Counted from the first letter of the stretch, positions 9,237-16,874 are shown. The stretch is 52,959 nt of DNA from Clostridiales bacterium VE202-21 (GCA_000509105.1 BAIF02000085.1:1-52959); one strand, 5' to 3'. The notes: generated by a model not told the origin, from the sequence alone. A program made the numbers and translations.

Positions 9237-9951
9237 ATGAAGATTCTTTTGGTGGAAGATGATAATGAAATCAGCGCTATGCTGGAAAATTTTCTGAGCA
9301 CAGAAAATTATGACGTGACTGCCGTAGCCGATGGAGAGGAAGCTGTGAATAGATTTGAAAAGGGGGCTTTTGATCTCATACTTCTGGACCTGATGATCCC
9401 CAGAATCAGTGGTATGGAAGTGATGAGAAGGATACGGGCCAGCAGTACGGTGCCCATCATCATCATATCTGCGAAAGACACGGATTCGGACAAGACACTT
9501 GCTGGGGCTTGGAGCGGATGACTACATAACAAAGCCTTTTTCCGTAGCCGAGGTGCTGGCGCGTATTAAAGCGAACATTCGCAGAAGCACCCAGTATGCA
9601 GTATCGGCCGGGAAAGACAGGACCGGAGAAGAGGAAAAAGCAGGTGAAGTTCTGGTATGCGGCGGTCTGACGCTGGATACCGGAACCTACACGGTTACAA
9701 AAAGTGGGCAGAAGGTGGAACTCACGGCCAAGGAATTTGAAATACTCAAGCTGCTGATGAAGAACCCGAAAAGAGCTTATACGAAAGAACAGCTTTATTC
9801 CCAGGTCTGGCAGGATACATACTATGGGGATGAGAACGCGGTCAATGTTCATATCAGCCGTCTGCGCAATAAAATCGAGGACAATCCCCGGGAGCCCGGG
9901 TATATTCTGACTGTGTGGGGGATTGGGTATAAACTGGGGGAAAACAGATGA
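9237..9951 (+). pseudogene. OmpR-family response regulator, frameshifted
   Basis: The first frame (from ATG 9237, behind GGAAGGGA) encodes the receiver with LLVEDDNE, Asp51 in LILLDLMIPRISG and ISAKDTDSDKTL, then ends with a stop at 9519-9521. The second frame resumes at once with LGLGADDYITKPFSVAEVL and continues through a complete winged-helix domain (LTAKEFEILKLLMKNP, TVWGIGYKLGENR). Compared with the family pattern KxLGLxLGADDY, two bases appear to be missing near 9501 (CTTGCTGGGG). The domain order is otherwise complete and the kinase overlaps the end by ATGA. It is either a real inactivating deletion, a sequencing error, or (less likely) recoding. Confidence 0.8.
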
Positions 9952-10796
9952 ATTATACACAGAAGAAACTGAAAGAGCTGAACCAGGATCTGACTCGTAT
10001 AATGGCAGACGGCAGCGACGAGAAGGTTATGATATTTACGGATGATAAGGTGCTGGCAGAACTTGCGGATCTGATTAACCGTCTTCTGGAAGACCGGAGA
10101 ACGCTGAAGGCCGATTACCGGTGTCAGGAGAATGCTTCCAGGAAGATGCTGTCCAATATTTCCCATGATATCAAGACTCCGCTGACAGTGATTTTGGGAT
10201 ATCTGGAGATCATGCGCATGGACAGTCCAGATGAGGAGATGCTGAAGAAAGTGGAGGATAAGGCCGGCCAGGTATTGGAAATGATGAACCAGTTTTTTAC
10301 GCTGGCTAAGCTGGAGGCCGGGGATACAGAACTGGAGGCAGTCCAGATTCCGGTCAATGAGGTCTGCAGGGAGAGTATTCTTGATTTTTATGAGATTCTC
10401 AGCCAAAAGGGATTCGAAGTGGATATCAATGTGCCGGAGAAAGCGGTCTATGTTCTGGGAGATAGAGAGGCGCTGCATAGAATCCTATGTAATCTTGTTT
10501 CCAATGCCGTCCGGTACGGCGGAGACGGAAATTATATCGGCCTCTCCATACGATATGAGCAGGAGTGGGTATATATCGATGTGAGAGATCGGGGAAAAGG
10601 CATTGATAAAGTATTTGCCGACAGTGTGTTCGACCGTCTGTTTACAATGGAAGATTCACGCAGCCGCAGAATCCAGGGCAACGGGCTGGGGTTGACGATT
10701 GCAAGGAACCTGGCTAAACAGATGGGCGGAGATATCATATTACAGAGCGAGCCTTTTGCTGAAACTACATTTACTGTAAAGCTGAAACGATTTTAA
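9948..10796 (+). CDS. soluble sensor histidine kinase
   Basis: A 282-residue kinase without any transmembrane segment. A charged N-terminal helical part (1-65) leads to His73 in LSNISHDIKTPLTVILGY. The ATPase domain has NLVSNAVRYGGDG, DVRDRGKGID and GNGLGLTIARNLAKQMGG. It follows the regulator with a 4-base overlap. Short cytoplasmic kinases of this kind are found with bacitracin/lantibiotic-type ABC-2 exporters in Clostridia, and an exporter follows here after 88 bases. With no membrane sensor, it must take its signal from the exporter or another partner. That is inference. Confidence 0.88.
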   Translation: MNYTQKKLKELNQDLTRIMADGSDEKVMIFTDDKVLAELADLINRLLEDRRTLKADYRCQENASRKMLSNISHDIKTPLTVILGYLEIMRMDSPDEEMLKKVEDKAGQVLEMMNQFFTLAKLEAGDTELEAVQIPVNEVCRESILDFYEILSQKGFEVDINVPEKAVYVLGDREALHRILCNLVSNAVRYGGDGNYIGLSIRYEQEWVYIDVRDRGKGIDKVFADSVFDRLFTMEDSRSRRIQGNGLGLTIARNLAKQMGGDIILQSEPFAETTFTVKLKRF

Positions 10797-10884
10797 AACC
10801 AGGCCAGAAAGAAATTCGTAAGAATTGAGAAAGGGATTTGAAAATATAAGCTGCTACAATGGATTTATGAAAGGAGGCATACTT

Positions 10885-11799
10885 ATGCCATATATAATTC
10901 AGACCAATAATCTTACAAAATCCATTGGAGGCAGACAGCTGGTTACTGATATCAACCTTCACGTAAAGAAAGGGGAGATATATGGGTTTCTCGGACCCAA
11001 CGGCGCCGGAAAAACGACGGTCATGAAAATGATAACAAATCTTTGGAAGCCAACCAAAGGAACTGTGGAAGTCCTGGGAGAGCAGCTCCGAAATAATTCT
11101 TATGGAGTTTTAAAGCGTATGGGAAGTATCATCGAATTTCCGGTTTTCTATGAAAGCCTGAGCGGGGAGGATAACCTGAAGCTGCATTGTGAATACATGG
11201 GCTTTTATCAAAAGGGGAGTGTGGAAAACTCTCTGAAAATGCTGGATCTTACGGATGCAGCTAAAAAACCGGTAAAAGAATATTCACTGGGAATGAAGCA
11301 GCGTCTTGGGATCGCCCGTGCCATCTTAGCCGGACCGGAACTGCTTGTACTGGATGAGCCGACAAACGGGTTGGATCCTGCCGGCATGAAGCAGATAAGA
11401 GAGTTGCTGCGGATGCTGAAAGAGGAGTACAATACCACTATATTAATTTCCAGCCATTTGCTCCCTGAAATCGAACATATAGCAGACACGGTGGGGGTGA
11501 TCAGCCGTGGAAGAATGCAGCGGGAAGTTTCGATGAAAGACATAGCAGAGAAGAATCTTGCCTATATCGAAATATCCGTAAAGAATGTAAAAAGGGCCGC
11601 TTATATTCTAGCAGACAGTATAAAACTGCAAAACTTTAAGGTATTGGATGAGCAAAAAATCCGAGTTTATGAGCCGACAGCCTCGACCGGGGAACTGTCA
11701 AAGGCGCTGGCTCTGGGCGGAGTTGAAGTAGAAGCTATCGGCAGGCAGTCGGAATCTCTGGAAGATTATTTCCTGAAAGTGACTGAGGGGGGAAGATAA
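10885..11799 (+). CDS. ABC-2 transporter ATP-binding protein (BcrA/lantibiotic-immunity type)
   Basis: A 304-residue ATPase. Walker A is GPNGAGKTTVMKMI, the signature is YSLGMKQRLGIARAIL, Walker B is LLVLDEPTNGLDP, and ISSHLLPEIEHIAD contains the switch His. A C-terminal domain of about 80 residues after 220 is typical of the BcrA/NatA/lantibiotic immunity subgroup. The start at 10885 has AAAGGAGG at 10870-10877; the longer frame from 10825 is not supported. It stops one base before the permease gene. It probably protects against a peptide antibiotic acting on the cell wall, by family resemblance. Confidence 0.9.
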   Translation: MPYIIQTNNLTKSIGGRQLVTDINLHVKKGEIYGFLGPNGAGKTTVMKMITNLWKPTKGTVEVLGEQLRNNSYGVLKRMGSIIEFPVFYESLSGEDNLKLHCEYMGFYQKGSVENSLKMLDLTDAAKKPVKEYSLGMKQRLGIARAILAGPELLVLDEPTNGLDPAGMKQIRELLRMLKEEYNTTILISSHLLPEIEHIADTVGVISRGRMQREVSMKDIAEKNLAYIEISVKNVKRAAYILADSIKLQNFKVLDEQKIRVYEPTASTGELSKALALGGVEVEAIGRQSESLEDYFLKVTEGGR

Positions 11800-11800
11800 T

Positions 11801-12514
11801 ATGGATTTGTTAAAATTAGTCAAACTGGAGTATCGGAAAAATAATATCAGTAAATACGTAAGAAACGCGGTGATACTTGCTTTTTTACTGACAGTGTTTA
11901 TTTTAGCTCTTGCGTTCCTAGGAATTGCCAACGACCCGGATACAGGAAAGCTGGATGCGGCGCCGGGAAATAATGTATTGTCTGCGCCCGTTGAACTGTT
12001 TACAAGCATGGCATTTCTGATATTTACAAGTGTAATGCTGTCCTCTTTTATTGTCAGCGCATATAAGAATAAGACGATGAACCTGATGTTCACTTATCCG
12101 ATTAAAAGGCAGAAAATACTGGCTTCACAGATGCTTGCCGTGTGGATTTTTAATTTTGCAGCGCTGACACTAACCAAGCTTGTGATCTACCTGTGCGCAG
12201 CCGTGGGGGCGCATTTCAGGGAAACATCGTTTTTACTGGACTATAATATAGGAAGTGTGACATTTTATGTTCAGCTGCTGGTCAAATCTGCAGTCATTGT
12301 AAGCATGAGCTTTATTGCGCTGTTTATCGGCCTGGCAATGAAATCATCCAAAGCGGCTATTGTAACTTCATTTTTACTCATATTCCTTACACAGGCTAAT
12401 GTGGGTGATTATACGATGGCGGACAGTACAGTGCTTCCTGCGGTTCTGATCGTTGTGTCGCTGGGATTTGCATTCTTATCGGTCTGCAGTGCGGAGAAAA
12501 AAGACTTGATATGA
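11801..12514 (+). CDS. ABC-2 type permease subunit
   Basis: A 237-residue membrane protein with six predicted hydrophobic segments (about 20-43, 63-88, 105-130, 150-173, 180-197, 207-230). The pattern of short loops and an internal NKTMNLMFTYPIKRQKILASQ between helices 2 and 3 is typical of BcrB/LanE-G-like permeases. It starts right after the ATPase gene. There is no second permease subunit, so a homodimer is expected. The end lies 10 bases from the tRNA gene on the other strand. Confidence 0.85.
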   Translation: MDLLKLVKLEYRKNNISKYVRNAVILAFLLTVFILALAFLGIANDPDTGKLDAAPGNNVLSAPVELFTSMAFLIFTSVMLSSFIVSAYKNKTMNLMFTYPIKRQKILASQMLAVWIFNFAALTLTKLVIYLCAAVGAHFRETSFLLDYNIGSVTFYVQLLVKSAVIVSMSFIALFIGLAMKSSKAAIVTSFLLIFLTQANVGDYTMADSTVLPAVLIVVSLGFAFLSVCSAEKKDLI

Positions 12515-12524
12515 AATAAGAAAA

Positions 12525-12609
12525 CGCAGCAGGAGGGATTTGAACCCCCGGAGCGTTGCCGCTCTTCTGCTTTCGAGCAGATGCCATCAGCCAACTCGAC
12601 CACTGCTGC
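12525..12609 (-). tRNA. tRNA-Ser(CGA), with a 6-nt anticodon loop
   Basis: Read on the minus strand, this 85-base gene has the acceptor stem GCAGCAG / CTGCTGC, a D arm GTC...GGC, a long class II variable arm GAGCG-GCAA-CGCTC, a T arm GGGGG-TTCAAAT-CCCTC and the discriminator G. No CCA is encoded. The anticodon stem TCTGC / GCAGA encloses only six bases (TCGAAA). A normal loop would be CTCGAAA, so one C seems missing next to the stem. Identity as tRNA-Ser with anticodon CGA is clear from the variable arm and the CGAAA context. Whether it is functional as written is uncertain. Confidence 0.85.
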
Positions 12610-12621
12610 GTATGGGGTGTG

Positions 12622-14034
12622 TCATTTACCTGGCACACCTCTGATATTGTAACAAATTTCGTCAGGAAACTCCAGTATTTTTTTAAGAAAATACTGCTTT
12701 TTTTGAAACCGTGAGCAGCCCCATTTAAAGAACCAGAAGCAGAGGATGATCTGGACTACGGTGGAAAAGGGGGTTGCCAGTGCTATATGAAACAGCGACA
12801 CTTCTGCCGATTGGCTTGCCAGCCAGGACACGGGTATCCGCACCCCGAATGCTCCGACTAGGCCCTGGATCATAACAAAGGTGGTACAGCCGCACCCATT
12901 AAAATACCCGATGAAACAGAACAGAAAGGAAACCAGCAGGGTGTCAATCGCGTACCCTTTCAGGTATTGTGCTGAGGCCAGGATAACAGCAGTGTCCTTT
13001 GCAAAAATGCGTGACAGGGCGGCTCCGTGAAAGAAGGCAAAATAGCTCATGATCAGTCCAAGGCAGAAAGAGGTAGCCATCCCATAATACATCCCCTTCC
13101 TTGCCCGTTGCGGCTGACCAGCACCGATGTTCTGCGCAACATATGCGGACATGGACTGGGTATAGGACGAGGGAACCAGCAGGATGAAACCGCAGAGTTT
13201 CTCCGCAACGCCTACACCCGCCGATGAGATAACTCCTAATTGGTTGACGATGGCCGTAATTGCCAGAAACGAGATGCTGACAAGCAGATCCTGCAGTGCA
13301 CAGGGAGCGCCCATTTTACAGATCCTGAGTATAACTTTTTTTTGAAACCGGATCTGTTTGCTCGAAAACGGGAAAATCAGCCCCCGTTTTCGGATAATAA
13401 GCATAGACAGCAGCACACTGATTGCCTGTGCCGCTACCGTGGCAGCTGCGGCTCCGGCCGCACCCATGTTCATTCCGGCTACAAAGAGCAGGTCCAGAGC
13501 AATATTGGCACCGCAGGCGATTGCGACAGCCATGAGCGGTGTGCGGGAATCCCCCATTCCCCGGAAGATACTGCCCAGAGTATTATAGGCGGCGATAAAC
13601 AAAATCCCTCCGGAGCAGACTCGGACATACTGTACGGTAAAGTTAAAGGCCTCCGGCGGAGCCTGGAGAAGGCGGACCAGAGCTGGCGCAGCCAGAAGCA
13701 TAACAGCAGTAAGAATCAGTGAAAATGCCGCAAAAAGGCAGATTCCGGCTCCCACAGTATTGCCGATTTCATTTTCCTTATGCTGCCCAAATTGCTGTCC
13801 GATAATAATCGTAACTCCCATAGAAAGGCCGGTAATAACCACGGTCAGTGTATAAAGTATCTGGCTGCCCGTAGCCACAGCCGATACTGCCGCGGGCGTA
13901 GCGAACTGCCCGACAACAAGCAGGTCAACGGCCCCATATAATGTCTGTAGTATCAAAGCCGCCATAATTGGCAGAGTAAATTTCATCAGGGGAACCAATA
14001 TCTTCCCCTGTGTCAATTTTGAAGTATTATTCAT
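12622..14034 (-). CDS. MATE-family multidrug/cation efflux transporter
   Basis: A 470-residue polytopic protein with about twelve hydrophobic segments in two related halves. Visible MATE features are LMKFTLPIMAALILQTLYGAVD near the N-terminus, GQFATPAAVSAVATGSQI, and the second-half LVSISFLAITAIVNQLGV. The class usually exports cationic drugs or small cations such as guanidinium in exchange for sodium or protons. ATG 14034 is preferred over ATG 14043 because the AAAGGGG stretch (14044-14050) is nine bases upstream of it. It is transcribed from a strong promoter through a structured leader with a terminator (14111-14230), so expression is probably switched by a small ligand. Confidence 0.9.
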   Translation of the reverse strand: MNNTSKLTQGKILVPLMKFTLPIMAALILQTLYGAVDLLVVGQFATPAAVSAVATGSQILYTLTVVITGLSMGVTIIIGQQFGQHKENEIGNTVGAGICLFAAFSLILTAVMLLAAPALVRLLQAPPEAFNFTVQYVRVCSGGILFIAAYNTLGSIFRGMGDSRTPLMAVAIACGANIALDLLFVAGMNMGAAGAAAATVAAQAISVLLSMLIIRKRGLIFPFSSKQIRFQKKVILRICKMGAPCALQDLLVSISFLAITAIVNQLGVISSAGVGVAEKLCGFILLVPSSYTQSMSAYVAQNIGAGQPQRARKGMYYGMATSFCLGLIMSYFAFFHGAALSRIFAKDTAVILASAQYLKGYAIDTLLVSFLFCFIGYFNGCGCTTFVMIQGLVGAFGVRIPVSWLASQSAEVSLFHIALATPFSTVVQIILCFWFFKWGCSRFQKKQYFLKKILEFPDEICYNIRGVPGK

Positions 14035-14110
14035 CTCATTCATCCCCTTTATATTTTTCTAATGTAATGTTTTATTTAACTGGTAAAATCAAAGGATTAC
14101 CCTGATAAAT

Positions 14111-14199
14111 AAAAAAAGGATAAGAGAGCAGACATTTCAGTCCGCCATCTTATCCGGCAAATAATCTATGTTGAGTATCCGCCCTCCGATGAGCAAGTA
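14111..14199 (-). promoter_or_regulatory. candidate riboswitch / attenuator leader of the MATE gene
   Basis: On the minus strand the transcript should begin about 7 bases after the -10 element. It first forms a hairpin GGCGGATA / TATTTGCC (14176-14183 with 14156-14163). Directly after it comes a two-part terminator: GGATAAGA / TCTTATCC outside and GCGGAC / GTCTGC inside, followed by seven T residues (14111-14155). An alternative pairing of upstream CATC with the GATG in the terminator's 5' arm is possible. Guanidine-IV (mepA) riboswitches are short transcriptional switches known in front of MATE genes in Firmicutes. This layout fits that class, but I cannot confirm its consensus from memory. 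Confidence 0.6.
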
Positions 14200-14200
14200 T

Positions 14201-14230
14201 ATTTTAGAACAAAAGAGCGGAAAATGTCAA
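14201..14230 (-). promoter_or_regulatory. strong promoter of the MATE leader
   Basis: On the minus strand, TTGACA (14230-14225), an 18-base spacer and TAAAAT (14206-14201). Confidence 0.75.
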
Positions 14231-14285
14231 CTGATTTTTCATGTATATTCCTTATATATTTTGTTAATTGTAGAATTAAAGCGGT

Positions 14286-14421
14286 GTAACAGTTCAAACA
14301 GGCCTGAACTGTTACGTATTCAGCTCATTTAAATTCGTCTGCAGCGAAGGGCTGTATACCTGCAACCACCATGTTTTCGTACGGTCTGTGCAGTAAATGC
14401 GCAGACCTGTTTGAACGTTAC
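14286..14421. repeat. inverted-repeat intergenic element
   Basis: GTAACAGTTCAAACAGG (14286-14302) is repeated in inverted orientation at 14406-14421, with one base missing. Its left end is also half of a perfect 11-bp hairpin GTAACAGTTCA / TGAACTGTTAC (14286-14315). A related hairpin occurs at 34455-34486. No coding potential is seen. It resembles a small miniature-element-like intergenic repeat. Confidence 0.6.
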
Positions 14422-14461
14422 AAAGCGGTTCTTAAGTGGAAATAAATAACAGGCAAGTATA

Positions 14462-14490
14462 TTGACAAGAGGGTATATAAATGATATGCT
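14462..14490 (+). promoter_or_regulatory. promoter of the fluoride riboswitch
   Basis: TTGACA (14462-14467), a 17-base spacer and TATGCT (14485-14490). The riboswitch aptamer starts about 12 bases downstream. Confidence 0.75.
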
Positions 14491-14500
14491 CTAAAAGTAA

Positions 14501-14593
14501 ACTTTGAGGGAATGAAGTTCTCCCGTGGATGATTCCAAAAACGCTTTTTAGCTGATGACTTCTGTGTAAAAACAGGGGTGTCAGCTTTTTTTG
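14501..14593 (+). promoter_or_regulatory. fluoride riboswitch (crcB motif) with terminator
   Basis: The aptamer has the crcB-motif elements in order: GAGGGAATGAAGTTCTCCC forming the first hairpin, then AAAACGCTTTTTAGCTGATG and the closing ACTTCT that pairs back with GAAGT. The 3' part of the aptamer overlaps the 5' arm of a terminator: AGCTGA-GAC (from 14550) pairs with GTGTCAGCT (to about 14586), followed by seven T residues. Fluoride binding in this class stabilises the aptamer and prevents termination. The downstream gene is a fluoride-type CLC, which supports the call independently. Confidence 0.93.
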
Positions 14594-14714
14594 TTGGAAA
14601 TTCTTACTTCTTATTTGTTATAGGAGCGGAGATATTCTGGCAGCCAGGCTGTAATTATCCCGTATTGTGGGATGGGTGTTGGAGAAGAAAATTGGAGTAA
14701 AGGATGGAGAAAAT

Positions 14715-15944
14715 ATGTACGACAGAATAAAAAGAACATTTATGACTTATAAAGAATTGGTGATTTTGGGCCTGTTGGGAATTCCGATCGGGCTGGTAGT
14801 GGGAAGTATCGATGCGGTATTTGGGAGGATTCTGCTGGGGATCACTGATTTTAGGGATGCACATCCGATGCAGTTGATTCCTTTTCTGGCCCTGTCCGGT
14901 GTATTTATTGCATTCTGCTATCTCAAATTCGGGGGGAAAAGCAGTAAGGGAATGAATCTGATTTTTGAAGTCGGCCACGGGGAGGAGGAAGTGATTCCGA
15001 TAAGGCTGATACCGTTTATCATTTCCGGCACCTGGATTACCCATTTGTTTGGCGGCAGTGCAGGGAGAGAAGGGGTGGCAGTACAGATTGGGGCAACTTT
15101 TTCCCATTGGGCAGGCAAGAAAATTCCACTGAAAAACAGTTCCCATATTTTTTTGGTAACAGGGATGGCCGCCGGGTTTGCCGGACTGTTTCAGACACCG
15201 CTTGCGGCAGTATTTTTTGCAATGGAGGTTCTGGTAGCCGGTGCATTGGAGTATCAGGCGCTGCTCCCTGCTGTTACAGCTGCATTTACAGCCAGCATGA
15301 CCTCCCATTTCCTTGGGCTGGAAAAGTTCTCCTTTGCTCTGACAGCGGAAATGAATCTGAATCTGCCGGATATGGGAAAGCTGATCCTGGCAGGGATTCT
15401 GTTTGGAATAGTGGGAGGGGCTTTTGCCTGGGCGCTGAAATATATAAAAGCGAAACTCGCCAGGATTTGGAGCCAGCCGGTTATCCGTATCTTCTATATG
15501 GGACTTATAATAAGCATGCTGCTGCTTTTACTCTACCAGGGGAGATATGCAGGGCTGGGGACGAATCTGATCCATATAAGTTTTTATGGCGGTGAAATTT
15601 ATAGCTTTGATTGGATTCTGAAATTTATGCTAACAATTATGACACTGACGGCCGGTTTTCAAGGCGGTGAGGTCACTCCACTGTTCGCCATCGGCGCAAG
15701 TCTGGGAGCGGTAGCCGGACCTGTGATGGGAATCCCCCCGGAACTTGCGGCGGCGCTAGGATATGCCAGCGTCTTCGGAAGTGCCAGCAATACATTTCTG
15801 GCGCCGGTGCTGATCGGGGCGGAGGTGTTTGGTTTTGCATACTTTCCACATTTTTTTATAGTTTGCGCTTTTGCATATCTGTTTAACCTAAACAAGTCTA
15901 TATATTCTCTACAGAAGATATGGGGAGGAACGCATACTATTTAA
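14715..15944 (+). CDS. CLC-F type fluoride/proton antiporter
   Basis: A 409-residue CLC-family protein that exports fluoride. Where chloride CLCs have GSGIP, this protein has SKGMNLIFEVG, with Met in place of the anion-coordinating Ser, which is the mark of the fluoride-selective CLC-F clade. The gating-glutamate segment reads GGSAGREGVAVQIG. Further helix signatures are GMAAGFAGLFQTPLAAVFFAMEV and FQGGEVTPLFAIGASLG. ATG 14715 has AAGGATGGAG upstream; the frame from 14667 is longer but lacks a site. It is the only gene under the fluoride riboswitch. The membrane protein would protect the cell from fluoride toxicity. Two long palindromes follow its 3' end. Confidence 0.93.
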   Translation: MYDRIKRTFMTYKELVILGLLGIPIGLVVGSIDAVFGRILLGITDFRDAHPMQLIPFLALSGVFIAFCYLKFGGKSSKGMNLIFEVGHGEEEVIPIRLIPFIISGTWITHLFGGSAGREGVAVQIGATFSHWAGKKIPLKNSSHIFLVTGMAAGFAGLFQTPLAAVFFAMEVLVAGALEYQALLPAVTAAFTASMTSHFLGLEKFSFALTAEMNLNLPDMGKLILAGILFGIVGGAFAWALKYIKAKLARIWSQPVIRIFYMGLIISMLLLLLYQGRYAGLGTNLIHISFYGGEIYSFDWILKFMLTIMTLTAGFQGGEVTPLFAIGASLGAVAGPVMGIPPELAAALGYASVFGSASNTFLAPVLIGAEVFGFAYFPHFFIVCAFAYLFNLNKSIYSLQKIWGGTHTI

Positions 15945-15951
15945 AGGGGGC

Positions 15952-16220
15952 GCGCTGTTGATGGACAGTCAGGGAGCCGCATTCGGATATACATGCTGTC
16001 TGATAATGCACCCGTGGGTCAACGAATTCTAGGAAGAAATCAGGCGGGAAACAGGGGCACGGGATGACACAGCATGGGAAAATTGATATTTTCCCACGCT
16101 GTGTCATCCCGTGCCCCTGTTTCCCGCCTGATTTCTTCCTAGAATTCGTAGGATCCACTCTAGCATTATCAGACAGCATGTATATCCGAATGCGGCTCCC
16201 TGACTGTCCATCAACAGCGC
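15952..16220 (+). repeat. 269-bp long palindrome (element family copy C)
   Basis: The outer arms 15952-16009 and 16163-16220 are perfectly complementary over 58 bases. The inner arms 16022-16083 and 16088-16149 are complementary over 62 bases with one G-T mismatch and a TGAT loop. The spacers between arms are 12 and 13 bases. It starts 8 bases after the CLC-F stop, so any transcript of that gene would fold here. The sequence right of the arms (16221-16300) resembles the flank of the two other palindromes, notably CGGGAGCAGTGGAT. No protein is encoded convincingly on either strand. Confidence 0.9.
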
Positions 16221-16534
16221 TAGACTCATCAAGACAGAAGTGCGGCTTTCCCGGAGGGAATATTAGACGGGAGCAGTGGATCACGTTGGGCTGCATGCGT
16301 GGTATTGGAAGGAAAAATAAATCCGGACGGTCAGTTGTGAACATGTGGGGAGGCTCATAAAAATTTGGTCGTAATGAATGACGGCACATAAAGTATACAA
16401 TATAACCAACAGACAAAAGCATCTGCGTAAAAATAAATACTGGAGTCGATATACTCCCTTTTATCCAATTTAATCCGCTGCTCCCGCCGATCACTCCCCC
16501 AAGTGACGGGGAATCTTCCACAAGGATGCACACA
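16221..16534. other. intergenic region between two convergent palindromic elements
   Basis: No gene is recognised. The first 80 bases (plus strand) and the last 85 bases (minus strand) appear to be related 3' domains of the palindromes on either side. Both contain CATC, a GAAG, and CGGGAGCAG followed by GGAT. The middle (about 16300-16450) is AT-richer and shows no clear promoter, reading frame or repeat. Confidence 0.5.
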
Positions 16535-16835
16535 GCCTGCCGAAAGAGGGGGTTCTGCCCGGGGGCGGGAAACAGGAAGGGGCCTTTCAGCAAGCATAGA
16601 ATGCGCGCTAGAACGGCTTAGCGGAAACCCTGTCGGATTTTGAGGCTGAACTCGGCTCACAAAGCCGAGTTCAAGACGGCCTGAGCTGCACAATCATCAA
16701 GATTGTGCAGTGAATGCCGTCGGTGTCTCAAAATCCGGCAGGGTTTCCGCTTAGCCGTTCTCAGCAAATGGACAGCTTGCAGAAAGGCCCCTTCCTGTTT
16801 CCCGCCCCCGGGCAGAACCCCCTCTTTCGGCAGGC
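16535..16835 (-). repeat. 301-bp nested palindrome with branched core (element family copy A)
   Basis: The outer arms 16535-16587 and 16783-16835 are perfectly complementary over 53 bases. Inner arms 16611-16644 and 16727-16760 match over 34 bases with two mismatches. The 82-base centre (16645-16726) holds two 10-bp hairpins with 5-base loops (GAACTCGGCT / AGCCGAGTTC and CTGCACAATC / GATTGTGCAG) and a 6-bp stem GACGGC / GCCGTC closing one of them. Read on the minus strand, the core aligns base for base with copy B at 32861-33010. It lies between the CLC-F region and the PadR promoter. Confidence 0.92.
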
Positions 16836-16874
16836 GTCCCCCCTGCAATACCTCCACCGCCCACTATTATAATC

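Noticed and set aside
15937..16593. Open frames across the palindromes, including MCSSG...QNPTGFPLSRS-like translations near 16690 (minus) and 32930 (plus)
   Set aside because: They come from the shared inverted-repeat cores and are open on both strands by symmetry; there is no ribosome binding site or protein-like pattern. The similarity is better explained by the nucleic-acid element.
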